This document shows positions 43,387 through 51,791 of a DNA stretch of 64,000 nucleotides, one piece after another. The position numbers and the translations under genes are program-made. The number at the start of each line of letters is the position of its first letter. Position 1 is the stretch's first letter. The notes beneath the pieces are model-generated. The model was not told the origin of the DNA. It saw nothing but the letters and a program-made list of their open reading frames with translations, and did no database searches. Location: the NCBI RefSeq assembly GCF_901482695.1, contig NZ_LR590484.1:5704001-5768000 (forward strand), given 5' to 3'. Source of the DNA: Sphingobacterium thalpophilum. GTDB taxonomy: Bacteria; Bacteroidota; Bacteroidia; Sphingobacteriales; Sphingobacteriaceae.

Positions 43387-44253
43387 ATGAATAAAAAAAG
43401 CACCATTCCAATCATTGATAGCTGTAGTCTTGACTTGAATAATAAGACGACTATACATATTGATGATTTAGGAGAATATGTCATCAAGCATGACAATATG
43501 GTGTTTCCACATAAACACAATTTCTACCACTTTGTATTATTTACGGCCGGCTCGGGACAACACATCATTGATTTCAACCAGTATACCATCCGGCCTTATC
43601 AGCTTTATTTTATGGCTCCGGGCCAAGTTCATACCTGGAACTTCCAAGGCGATGAAGAAGGTTTTGTTGTCAATTTTGCTTCAGATTATTTTCAGTCTTT
43701 TCTTCTAAGGACAGATTACCTGGAGCGCTTCAGCTTCTTACAGGGCAAAATGGAGCACCTGATTTTCGAGTTGGAGGAGTCATTCCGGGAGCAGGCAATA
43801 CACATTCTTAAGCAAATTTTAACTGCCAAATCAAATCATCTCAACGAAGACTACATCCGGACTTTGTTATTACAATTCTTGCTATACATTGCCATGCGTT
43901 CGGAAAAAGAAGAGAAAGAGGGCAGTAATCCGTACAACCATAAAATTTTCAATAGTTTCCAGCAGCTGGTCGAACAGCAGTTTAAGTCCACGAAGTTACC
44001 TAGTGTATATGCGGATCAGTTGTTTATCACGCCCAATCATCTCAACGCCATCTGTAAGTCTTATATAGGACAGTCCGCGGGCGAGATCATCCGAAGCCGT
44101 ATCATCCTTGAAGCCAAGCGGCTACTGATCAATAAGAATTTAAATATTACTGAGATTGCCGATGAACTACAGTTTAAAGACAACTCCTATTTCACAAAAT
44201 TTTTTAAAAAATCCACTGGACTCACACCGGAAGAGTTCAGAAAACGACTATAA
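43387..44253 (+). CDS. AraC-family transcriptional regulator
   Basis: The 288-aa protein has an N-terminal cupin (about 20-100; HKHNFYHFVLFTAGSG and MAPGQVHTW) for ligand binding and a C-terminal double HTH (190-288; FITPNHLNAICKSYIG and the signature ITEIADELQFKDNSYFTKFF). It follows a TATCTTTG box by only 4 nt. The DUF983 gene starts 2 nt after its stop, so they are co-transcribed. The ligand is unknown. Confidence 0.93.
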   Translation: MNKKSTIPIIDSCSLDLNNKTTIHIDDLGEYVIKHDNMVFPHKHNFYHFVLFTAGSGQHIIDFNQYTIRPYQLYFMAPGQVHTWNFQGDEEGFVVNFASDYFQSFLLRTDYLERFSFLQGKMEHLIFELEESFREQAIHILKQILTAKSNHLNEDYIRTLLLQFLLYIAMRSEKEEKEGSNPYNHKIFNSFQQLVEQQFKSTKLPSVYADQLFITPNHLNAICKSYIGQSAGEIIRSRIILEAKRLLINKNLNITEIADELQFKDNSYFTKFFKKSTGLTPEEFRKRL

Positions 44254-44255
44254 CT

Positions 44256-44681
44256 ATGAAAGAAGCAAAACAGGAATTATCCGAATTCAAAGCTGCATGG
44301 CAGGCAAAATGCCCAAGATGCCGTATCGGTCATGTTTACAAAGGTCCGGCCTATGGTTTGAAAGTACAGAAAATGAACAAACACTGCGAATACTGCGGTC
44401 TACGATACGAACGTGAACCCGGCTATTTTTACGGTGCTATGTACGTTACCTATGCTTTCGCCATCGCAGAGATGGTAGCAGCTTGTATGGCAACCTATAT
44501 CATAACTGCTAATGACTCATCTTTTGTACTATACGCGACGGTGGCCATATTAAGTGTAGTGCTGATGTCTCCTTTCAACTATCGGTATTCACGGATCATA
44601 TTGATGTATTGGCTTACCCCCGGGCTACGCTACGATCCCAATGTTAAAAAGAAAGAAGTTGATGTCAGGGCTTCTGCATAA
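44256..44681 (+). CDS. DUF983 membrane protein
   Basis: The 141-aa protein has a zinc-ribbon-like N-terminus (CPRCRIGH and CEYCGLRY), the family motif EREPGYFYGAMYVTYAF, and two or three membrane helices. Its role is unknown. It lies directly after the AraC regulator and 26 nt before the cysteine desulfurase gene. Confidence 0.88.
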   Translation: MKEAKQELSEFKAAWQAKCPRCRIGHVYKGPAYGLKVQKMNKHCEYCGLRYEREPGYFYGAMYVTYAFAIAEMVAACMATYIITANDSSFVLYATVAILSVVLMSPFNYRYSRIILMYWLTPGLRYDPNVKKKEVDVRASA

Positions 44682-44707
44682 AGATCAATATCCTTATCTT
44701 TAGGCTA

Positions 44708-45886
44708 ATGAAGGATATCATCTATTTGGATAACAACGCCACTACCCGGATTCTGGATCAAGTATGGAACGAGATGTATCCCTATTTCATCCAGAATTAT
44801 GCAAATGCCTCCAGCATCTATCATCCGATGGGCAGGGAAGCTAACGCTGCCGTAGAAGTAGCCCGTACTCAGGTTGCCACAGCGCTACACTGTTCGACAA
44901 AAGAGGTCTTTTTCAATTCCGGCTCCACGGAAAGTATCAATACGGTACTACGGGGTGTTTTTGAAAAATATCGATCTAAGGGAAAACATATTATTACCGC
45001 AGTTACCGAGCACAAAGCTGTGTTGAGCTGCTGTGATCAGCTCTCCCAGCAGGGAGCGCTGATTACTTATCTTCCGGTGGATGCACAAGGACAGATCTCA
45101 ACAGCTGACTTACAAGCCGCCATTACCCCAGAAACCATATTGGTCTGTTTAATGGCTGCCAACAACGAAACAGGCGTCCTATCTCCTATCGATGAAATCG
45201 CTACCATTTGCAAGCGAGAAGATATTCTATTTTTTTGTGACGCTACTCAGGCCGTCGGCAAGGTCATTCTGGACCTGCAGTCGACTCCCATTGATATGTT
45301 GTGCCTAAGCGCACATAAAATTCATGGCCCGAAAGGAATCGGCGCGCTTTTTATCCGCAGGAAATCCAAACCCATACAGCTCTCCCCATTGATCGTGGGC
45401 GGCGGTCAAGAGCAGAGTTTCCGCGGGGGAACCTACAATGTACCCGCTATCGTCGGACTAGGCAAGGCGATGGCAAGCGTTACACCCAACATCTATAGCG
45501 GTGTCCGTGATCTTCGGGATCTGTTGGAAACATCGTTGGGCGAAATACCGGAAATAATTATCCATGGCAGCTGTGCAGCACGCCTGCCCACCACTAGTTA
45601 TATCAGTTTCAGGCACATCCTCGCCAGCGAGATTATGACCGCTTGTCCAGATTTAGCTTTATCGTCAGGTGCAGCCTGCGTAACGGGCTCCAGGGAGCCG
45701 TCACATGTACTGACGGCAATGGGTCTGTCCAAAGAGGATGCGCTTTCGGCTATCCGGTTTAGTCTCAGTATACTGACAACACGGGAAGAAATTATCCAAT
45801 GTACCGAGCTGATCAAAGCCGCTGTAAAAAAGATAAGAGCACAATCCCCTATCTGGCAGCTTCATCAGGCGGGACTCCTAAGCTGA
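44708..45886 (+). CDS. Cysteine desulfurase (NifS/IscS family)
   Basis: The 392-aa class V aminotransferase-fold enzyme takes sulfur from cysteine for Fe-S clusters. PLP Lys204 lies in LSAHKIHGPKG, the Asp/Gln pocket in CDATQAVGK, the active-site Cys324 in SSGAACVTGS. An A-type Fe-S carrier follows 79 nt downstream. A TATCTTTA box (44695-44702) ends 5 nt before the ATG, so the gene may also be transcribed alone and leaderless. Confidence 0.92.
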   Translation: MKDIIYLDNNATTRILDQVWNEMYPYFIQNYANASSIYHPMGREANAAVEVARTQVATALHCSTKEVFFNSGSTESINTVLRGVFEKYRSKGKHIITAVTEHKAVLSCCDQLSQQGALITYLPVDAQGQISTADLQAAITPETILVCLMAANNETGVLSPIDEIATICKREDILFFCDATQAVGKVILDLQSTPIDMLCLSAHKIHGPKGIGALFIRRKSKPIQLSPLIVGGGQEQSFRGGTYNVPAIVGLGKAMASVTPNIYSGVRDLRDLLETSLGEIPEIIIHGSCAARLPTTSYISFRHILASEIMTACPDLALSSGAACVTGSREPSHVLTAMGLSKEDALSAIRFSLSILTTREEIIQCTELIKAAVKKIRAQSPIWQLHQAGLLS

Positions 45887-45937
45887 TTTATGACATTCTA
45901 AAAACTTACAACAGGCAAAACATATTCATATTGTATG

Positions 45938-45945
45938 TATCTTTG
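45938..45945 (+). promoter_or_regulatory. -7 box of the A-type Fe-S carrier gene
   Basis: TATCTTTG lies 20 nt before the ATG at 45966. Confidence 0.65.
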
Positions 45946-45965
45946 CTTTAGACAAAGACAGAGCT

Positions 45966-46292
45966 ATGATTACAGTTACAGACAAAGCGAAAGACCGCAT
46001 CGAGGAAATCATGAAAAATGAGCAATATGACAGCAGTTATTTTGTACGTGTTGCTGTGGAAAGTGGTGGTTGTTCAGGCTTGAGCTATAAGCTAAATTTC
46101 GACAACGAAGAAAAAAAAGGCGACCAGTTTTTCGAAGATAAAGGAGTCAAGATATGTTTGGATATCAAGTCCTTTCTCTATTTAGCGGGGACAGAACTTG
46201 ATTATTCCGATGGATTGACCGGCAAAGGTTTTGAGTTCCACAACCCCAATGCCAGCCGTACCTGTGCCTGCGGGGAAAGCTTTTCTGTTTAA
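45966..46292 (+). CDS. A-type iron-sulfur cluster carrier (HesB/IscA/SufA family)
   Basis: The 108-aa protein has the three conserved cysteines: one in SGGCSGLSYKL (about residue 37) and the pair in CACGESFSV near the C-terminus. It receives and hands over Fe-S clusters. Placement next to a cysteine desulfurase is consistent. It has its own promoter and terminator. Confidence 0.93.
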   Translation: MITVTDKAKDRIEEIMKNEQYDSSYFVRVAVESGGCSGLSYKLNFDNEEKKGDQFFEDKGVKICLDIKSFLYLAGTELDYSDGLTGKGFEFHNPNASRTCACGESFSV

Positions 46293-46302
46293 TTCATACT
46301 AA

Positions 46303-46345
46303 TGAAAAAAAAGAGCTATGGACTTCATTTCAGAGCTCTTTTTTT
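46303..46345 (+). terminator. Terminator after the A-type carrier gene
   Basis: AAAGAGCT and AGCTCTTT pair around a 14-16 nt loop, flanked by an A-run and a run of seven T residues. Confidence 0.8.
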
Positions 46346-46494
46346 ATTTCTTGAGATTTTCTCTTTCGAAATTGATAGTTTTATAATTAACCGCCAGCCC
46401 AGCTACTTCTTGTTATAATATTTGTATTTTTTCAACACTTTAATATATAAATATTAAAAATAACAACAAAATACCCTAGCCAATGATATTTTCA

Positions 46495-46502
46495 TATTTT
46501 TG
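46495..46502 (+). promoter_or_regulatory. asnA -7 box
   Basis: TATTTTTG matches the consensus and gives a leader of about 60 nt that contains a hairpin (46531-46553). Confidence 0.55.
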
Positions 46503-46530
46503 TATCAAATAACTAAAAATAGGAATGACG

Positions 46531-46553
46531 CTATATACCTGTTCCGTATATAG
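46531..46553 (+). promoter_or_regulatory. Perfect hairpin in the asnA leader
   Basis: CTATATAC-CTGTTCC-GTATATAG is an 8-bp perfect stem with a 7-nt loop, ending 17 nt before the asnA ATG. There is no T-run, so any control would be at translation or mRNA stability. Confidence 0.4.
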
Positions 46554-46570
46554 CTATTCAATTGACTCGT

Positions 46571-47578
46571 ATGGAGGGAAGAAAACTTTTGAATACCGAG
46601 GTTGCTATCAGCTTCGTTAAAGATACATTTGTCCAAGAATTAAAAAAACGACTAAATCTTATTCCCATTTCGTCACCACTGGTTGTATTAGATGGCACAG
46701 GACTGAACGATGACTTAAACGGCATTGAGCGGCCCGTTTCCTTTCCGATCAAATCACTAAATGAGAAAAAAGCGGTAGTGGTCCACTCCTTGGCAAAATG
46801 GAAACGTGTACGTTTGAAAGAACTTGAAATGCTACCGGGAGAAGGTATAATAACTGACATGAAAGCCCTTCGTCCTGACGAGGATTACACACCGATACAC
46901 TCCATCTATGTAGATCAGTGGGACTGGGAAAAAGTCATCGCAAAAGAACAACGCAACCTCTCCTTTCTCAGAGAGACGGTACTTGAAATATATCAATCGC
47001 TTCGATTTGCAGAAACCGAAGTGGAAAAGAGATACCCACATTTACAAGCGATCCTACCGGAGAATATTACCTTTATTTCGTCCGAAGAATTACTGCAGAA
47101 ATATCCGGAACTGAGCGCCAAAGAACGTGAGAACGCCATCACCAAAGCGTATGGGGCAGTCTTCCTGTATGGTATCGGCGGTGCACTCAGCAATGGTGTG
47201 GCACACGATGGACGCGCGGCTGATTACGATGATTGGAGCACGGTAAACGAGGCTGGTTACCATGGACTAAATGGCGACATTCTTGTCTGGAATCCTGTTT
47301 TAAATGCTGCCTTCGAACTGTCTTCGATGGGAATCCGGGTTGATAAAAAGGCATTGTCGCATCAGATGGAAATCAGAAACTGTACTGAAAAATCAAAATT
47401 AACGTTCCATACCATGCTGCTCAACGACGAGCTACCCCAATCCATCGGCGGTGGAATCGGACAATCCAGGGTCTGTATGTTTATGCTCAAAAAGAAACAT
47501 ATCGGAGAGGTACAGGTCAGTATATGGGAGGAGGACAAAAAGCAGTCCCTTAGACAGGAAGGTATAGATATCCTCTAG
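46571..47578 (+). CDS. asnA: Aspartate-ammonia ligase (ammonia-dependent asparagine synthetase)
   Basis: The 335-aa class II-tRNA-synthetase-like enzyme makes asparagine from aspartate, ammonia and ATP. Motifs agree closely with E. coli AsnA: VVHSLAKWKR, MKALRPDED, HSIYVDQWDWE, RAADYDDWST, GLNGDILVWNPVL, AFELSSMGIRVD and GGGIGQSR. ATG 46571 was chosen over the in-frame TTG at 46562. It is a single gene with its own promoter, leader hairpin and terminator. Confidence 0.96.
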   Translation: MEGRKLLNTEVAISFVKDTFVQELKKRLNLIPISSPLVVLDGTGLNDDLNGIERPVSFPIKSLNEKKAVVVHSLAKWKRVRLKELEMLPGEGIITDMKALRPDEDYTPIHSIYVDQWDWEKVIAKEQRNLSFLRETVLEIYQSLRFAETEVEKRYPHLQAILPENITFISSEELLQKYPELSAKERENAITKAYGAVFLYGIGGALSNGVAHDGRAADYDDWSTVNEAGYHGLNGDILVWNPVLNAAFELSSMGIRVDKKALSHQMEIRNCTEKSKLTFHTMLLNDELPQSIGGGIGQSRVCMFMLKKKHIGEVQVSIWEEDKKQSLRQEGIDIL

Positions 47579-47626
47579 AATAATACTTTTGAGGAATCAT
47601 TAACATCCATAGTCATACCTCATAAA

Positions 47627-47667
47627 CAAAAGGTAATCTTTGTCATCAAGGATTACCTTTTGTTTTT
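47627..47667 (+). terminator. asnA terminator
   Basis: AAAAGGTAATC and GATTACCTTTT form an 11-bp stem with a 12-nt loop, followed by GTTTTT. Confidence 0.88.
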
Positions 47668-47673
47668 AATTTG

Positions 47674-47681
47674 TACTTTTG
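47674..47681 (+). promoter_or_regulatory. -7 box abutting the RNA helicase start codon
   Basis: TACTTTTG ends 3 nt before the ATG at 47685. Transcription should start at or just after the ATG, suggesting a leaderless mRNA. Confidence 0.5.
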
Positions 47682-47684
47682 TAC

Positions 47685-48989
47685 ATGCAGCTACAAGCGA
47701 TCTTAAACAGGTTAGACATTTCATCTTTGAATGAAATGCAAACGCACGTTCTGGGATCTTATGAAAGTGATAGGGATCTGATATTACTTTCACCTACGGG
47801 ATCAGGAAAGACATTGGCCTTTTCATTGTTGCTGGTTGGACGGCTCGCTGGACGTGCGGGTAAGGTGGAAGTGCTCGTCATGGTCCCCAGCCGTGAGCTG
47901 GCCATGCAGATTGAACAAGTATTAAAAAAAATTGCGATCGGTCATAAGGTGACCTGTGTATATGGAGGACATAGTACCAGTATTGAGAAAAACAGACTGA
48001 AGGACGCTCCGGCAATAATTATCGGAACACCCGGCCGAATAAAACAGCATCTCGAAGAAAGAAATTTTGATGCCGGGCATATTCACACCTTGGTTTTGGA
48101 CGAGTACGATAAATCACTGGAATTGGGCTTCCATCAGCAGATGGATTTTATTATTCGACAGCTCCCAGCGGTCCGATCGCGCATAATGACCTCTGCAACT
48201 TTCATGGAGAGCATTCCTGCCTTCACAAAAATTCAGTCTCCGGTGCTTGTGAATTTTCTAGGTGATCGAGCAAAGATGCCCCAGATAACGATAAAAAAGG
48301 TTGTGGCCCCCGTACAAAAGAAGCTCGAAGCACTGCTCAAACTTATCTGCAAAACCGGGAATAAAAAAACGATCGTTTTTTGCAATCATCGTGAGGCGGT
48401 AGACCACGTCAGCCAACTGCTTTCGAATAGAAATATTATCCATGACAGTTTCCATGGCGGGCTTGAACAGCAGGACCGTGAGTTAGCACTTTTAAAATTC
48501 AGAAATCATTCCAATCACTTACTGATTACGACTGATCTCGCTGCTAGAGGACTGGACATTCCACAAGTTGACGTCATCATCCATTACCAGCTGCCCTTGC
48601 AGGAAGATGCATTTATACACCGTAACGGTCGTACGGCACGCATGCAGGCAGAGGGTGAAGTGTATGTGATGCTCAAACCGGACGAAGTATATCCCTTTAT
48701 TCCGGCGGAAACAGGCAAAGAAGAATTTCCCGAATATGACGATCTTCCGGAAAATTCACCTTTCGCCACCCTTTACATCAGTGCAGGCCGAAAAGATAAG
48801 ATCAATAAGATCGACATCGTCGGCTTTTTGCTCCATTTAGAAGGCGTAGAAAAAGAGGACATCGGCATTATCGAGATCAAAGACAAGGCAGCCTATGTGG
48901 CTGTAAAACGAGATCTGGCAACAACAATCATTAAAATAGCAAATGGCCAAAAAATCAAAGGCCGAAAAGTAAAAATTGGTCGCGCCTAG
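47685..48989 (+). CDS. DEAD-box RNA helicase, DbpA-like
   Basis: The 434-aa helicase has Q motif (LNEMQ), motif I SPTGSGKT, Ia PSRELAMQ, motif II DEYD instead of DEAD, motif III SAT, motif V ARGLDIP and motif VI HRNGRTAR. The last 75 residues resemble the DbpA RNA-binding domain (KIDIVGFLLHLEGVEKEDIG and GRKVKIGRA), which in E. coli targets 23S rRNA hairpin 92. It probably acts in 50S assembly. The ATG 47685 replaces a TTG that lies within the -7 box. Confidence 0.9.
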   Translation: MQLQAILNRLDISSLNEMQTHVLGSYESDRDLILLSPTGSGKTLAFSLLLVGRLAGRAGKVEVLVMVPSRELAMQIEQVLKKIAIGHKVTCVYGGHSTSIEKNRLKDAPAIIIGTPGRIKQHLEERNFDAGHIHTLVLDEYDKSLELGFHQQMDFIIRQLPAVRSRIMTSATFMESIPAFTKIQSPVLVNFLGDRAKMPQITIKKVVAPVQKKLEALLKLICKTGNKKTIVFCNHREAVDHVSQLLSNRNIIHDSFHGGLEQQDRELALLKFRNHSNHLLITTDLAARGLDIPQVDVIIHYQLPLQEDAFIHRNGRTARMQAEGEVYVMLKPDEVYPFIPAETGKEEFPEYDDLPENSPFATLYISAGRKDKINKIDIVGFLLHLEGVEKEDIGIIEIKDKAAYVAVKRDLATTIIKIANGQKIKGRKVKIGRA

Positions 48990-49102
48990 AAAAACAATGA
49001 GCCCGGAAACATACCGGGCACACGATAACCTATCCCGTCATGAAAAATATTCGGACTTCTGGACAATAAGGCTGAACATTCTGCCACAAAATGCCACTTA
49101 TT

Positions 49103-49834
49103 TTACTGTTGTAGATCTTTTAAGTAATCCAGATACCGTCTCACAGCTTCCCGCTTTCGATCTGTCAAATGGAAGTCGAGATGCTGAGTAAGATACTTCT
49201 TATAATCAAAACCTTCAAATTTGGGCAGCCCAACAATTACATCGGCCGCGTGTGCCACACCATAAGCCAGAGCGGCGTTAAAATCCCGCACGAAGCGATC
49301 CGGTAACCTCTTATTGCTCACCCAAAGCGCGAAAGCAAACGGCAAGCCTGTAAAATTGAACCATTCCTGACCTAAATCATAAACAAAAGGAACAGAATTT
49401 TTCTTTCCAAAGGTACGGTCACCTATCAGCACATAGGCGTCTGCTGTTTCGGCATCATCCGTAATCAACCTAACATCCTTTTTCCAATAATTTTTGAGTA
49501 ATACACGCGCCAAACCATTTGACGTACGGGACTGCTTATCAAGCTTCAAGGTATTCACCTCCTCAATCGGTTTGGTAGAAAAGATAAATACGGAATCCAC
49601 CGCTCCTTCGGTACCTATACAAAAATCCGTATTGATATAATATTCTGGTAGACTCAACAATGCAGCGGTAGGAATAATACCGATATCCGCTTCATCGTCT
49701 ATGACTTTTTGTGCACATACACTTGGATAATCAACGCTCAGATCAATCTGATCCATGACCTCTGATTTACGTATTCCATTTAAAAATGGATAAGTATTTG
49801 TGTAAGATACGGCTGAAACTCTAATTTTATTCAT
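49103..49834 (-). CDS. mqnA: Chorismate dehydratase (futalosine pathway)
   Basis: The 243-aa protein of the periplasmic-binding-protein-like MqnA fold converts chorismate to 3-enolpyruvylbenzoate, the first step of menaquinone synthesis by the futalosine route. Signatures: SAVSYTNTYPFLNGI, DEADIGIIPTAALLSLP, DKQSRTSNGLARVLL and FTGLPFAFALWVS. It overlaps the phosphatase gene by 8 nt and mqnE lies two genes upstream in the same operon. Confidence 0.94.
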   Translation of the reverse strand: MNKIRVSAVSYTNTYPFLNGIRKSEVMDQIDLSVDYPSVCAQKVIDDEADIGIIPTAALLSLPEYYINTDFCIGTEGAVDSVFIFSTKPIEEVNTLKLDKQSRTSNGLARVLLKNYWKKDVRLITDDAETADAYVLIGDRTFGKKNSVPFVYDLGQEWFNFTGLPFAFALWVSNKRLPDRFVRDFNAALAYGVAHAADVIVGLPKFEGFDYKKYLTQHLDFHLTDRKREAVRRYLDYLKDLQQ

Positions 49835-50453
49835 TCATTAATGCTTCTAAGTGCGCTATATTGTAATGGTCGATAATTTCAAAACGGCCATTCTCATACA
49901 GCAGTTTATACAAAGCAGTATTGGTATGTGGAAAATCATCCATATAACGGGCATCAATACCGGTCATCAGACAGAGCATAATACGCAAGGCGCGTCCATG
50001 CATGCAGACAAGGATATTTTTTTCATCTTTTCGAGCCAGCATATGGTCCAATGCAATCTGCTGACGTGCCATCAACTCGTTCGGAGACTCTCCATTTTCA
50101 ATACTGACGTCCAATTCTCCGTTGCGCCATGCGGCAACCAATTGCTCAAAACCAGCCAATAGTTCGGGAGTCTGCTCTTTGCCTTCATAGATTCCCCAAC
50201 TGATTTCGTCCAGGCCCACCAATTGCTCCCAGGGTAGATTCATATCAATAAAGCCTTGCACCGTCTGATGCGTACGCAATAAGGTTGATGTATATATTTT
50301 ATCAAAAGGCACCGAACGATAACGTTCGAAGAATGCCTGCGCCTGAGCCAAACCCGTTTCATTTAATGGCGAGTTAACCCCTCTTCCCTGTACAATCCCT
50401 CTCAGATTTAAATCCGTCTGTCCGTGCCGTATAAAATAAAATGTCTTTTTCAA
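49827..50453 (-). CDS. Histidine phosphatase family protein
   Basis: The 208-aa protein has the phosphoglycerate-mutase-like motif FIRHGQTDLN with catalytic His10, an Arg in STLLRTHQT, Glu in WGIYEGKE and His in VCMHGRALR. It is probably a phosphatase of a small metabolite. It sits between mqnE and mqnA, overlapping mqnA by 8 nt and following mqnE by 15 nt, so it belongs to the operon, but no step of the futalosine pathway is known to need it. Confidence 0.88.
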   Translation of the reverse strand: MKKTFYFIRHGQTDLNLRGIVQGRGVNSPLNETGLAQAQAFFERYRSVPFDKIYTSTLLRTHQTVQGFIDMNLPWEQLVGLDEISWGIYEGKEQTPELLAGFEQLVAAWRNGELDVSIENGESPNELMARQQIALDHMLARKDEKNILVCMHGRALRIMLCLMTGIDARYMDDFPHTNTALYKLLYENGRFEIIDHYNIAHLEALMNE

Positions 50454-50468
50454 AATAAGGTATCTAAT

Positions 50469-51668
50469 TTAAGGATTCACCACAGGAAGTGCATAATAGC
50501 TTTTCTTTTGTGGGCTGTTATCGAAGATGTAATCTTGATAATCAGTCACCACATTATATAAAGTATCCCGTTCGATCGGATGGCGTCCCACATTTTTTAT
50601 GAGTTCCACCACCTCCTGTGTCGTCATACCCGGCTTCTGCTCCTCTGCCCCAGCCATGCTATAGATCTTGGTCGTATCGTCCAGTGTCCCGTCAATATCG
50701 TCCACACCAAAAGCCAGAGACAACTGTGCTGTATCTCTTGAGATCATTGCCCAATAAGCCTTAATATGGTCAAAGTTATCCATATAGATTCGGGCAATAG
50801 CATAATTTCTGAGATCCTCAACAACCGATACTTCCGGAATATGAGACATTTGATTTTCTTTATTCCTAAATTTCAACGGAATAAATGTCTGAAATCCGCC
50901 TGTCTTGTCCTGTAGCTGTCTCAGACGTTCCATATGGTCTACTCGATGCCAGAATTGCTCAATATGGCCATATAACATGGTCGCATTGGTATGCATTCCA
51001 AGACGGTGCGCCTGTTCGTGAATGTCAAGCCATTGTTCGGCAGTACATTTGTCGTGCGCGATCTGCTCCCTAATTTCGGGATGGAAGATTTCCGCGCCAC
51101 CGCCGGGCATGGAATCGAGCCCACAGGACTGCAGGTATTTCAACCCTTCGTAATGACTTAATTTTGCTTTTTTGAAGATATAATAGTATTCTACCGGCGT
51201 CAGCCCCTTGATATGTAACTCGGGGCGATGTGCCTTGCATCTTCTAAAAAAATCGGCGTAGAACTCGAGGTTTTGCTTAGGCACGACACCGCCCGTAATA
51301 TGCACTTCCGTCACAGGTTCGTGATCGTATTTCTTGACGATATCCATCATCCCGTCAACGTCCATCTCCCAGCCTTCAGCCCGCTGTTTGATCAGCCTGG
51401 AATACGAACAGAATTTACAGTCATAAACACATACGTTGGTGGGCTCAATATGAAAATTGCGATTAAAAAACGTACGGTCTCCATGACGTTTTTCACGGAT
51501 ATAGTTGGCAAGGACACCAAGATAGCCCAATTCTCCTTTTTCGTATAAAAGAACTCCTTCTTCAAAAGTGATACGCTCTTCTCGCAAAACTTTTTCTGCT
51601 ATATTTCTTAATTCAGCCGCTAAATTTTTATCGCTGATCAAGAAATTCAATTTATCTGTTGCGTTCAT
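50469..51668 (-). CDS. mqnE: Aminofutalosine synthase
   Basis: The 399-aa radical-SAM enzyme joins 3-enolpyruvylbenzoate and SAM to give aminodeoxyfutalosine. The Fe-S cluster cysteines are Cys80, Cys84 and Cys87 in CVYDCKFCSYS. MqnE-type features include HITGGVVPKQNLEFY, SMPGGGAEIFHPE and ATMLYGHIEQFWHRVDH. The protein resembles MqnE rather than MqnC in these segments. A TACATTTG box (51691-51698, minus strand) lies 22 nt before the ATG. Confidence 0.92.
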   Translation of the reverse strand: MNATDKLNFLISDKNLAAELRNIAEKVLREERITFEEGVLLYEKGELGYLGVLANYIREKRHGDRTFFNRNFHIEPTNVCVYDCKFCSYSRLIKQRAEGWEMDVDGMMDIVKKYDHEPVTEVHITGGVVPKQNLEFYADFFRRCKAHRPELHIKGLTPVEYYYIFKKAKLSHYEGLKYLQSCGLDSMPGGGAEIFHPEIREQIAHDKCTAEQWLDIHEQAHRLGMHTNATMLYGHIEQFWHRVDHMERLRQLQDKTGGFQTFIPLKFRNKENQMSHIPEVSVVEDLRNYAIARIYMDNFDHIKAYWAMISRDTAQLSLAFGVDDIDGTLDDTTKIYSMAGAEEQKPGMTTQEVVELIKNVGRHPIERDTLYNVVTDYQDYIFDNSPQKKSYYALPVVNP

Positions 51669-51690
51669 TACATGTATCTCCTATCTTAAA

Positions 51691-51698
51691 CAAATGTA
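51691..51698 (-). promoter_or_regulatory. -7 box of the mqnE operon
   Basis: The minus strand reads TACATTTG, 22 nt upstream of the mqnE ATG. Confidence 0.55.
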
Positions 51699-51791
51699 CC
51701 GAAAAGGCGACAAATGTTATAATAAAAAATGTCATAACACTCATTTTACGAGCCGTTATCCCAGTTCTATGTCTTATAATACAACGGGGAG

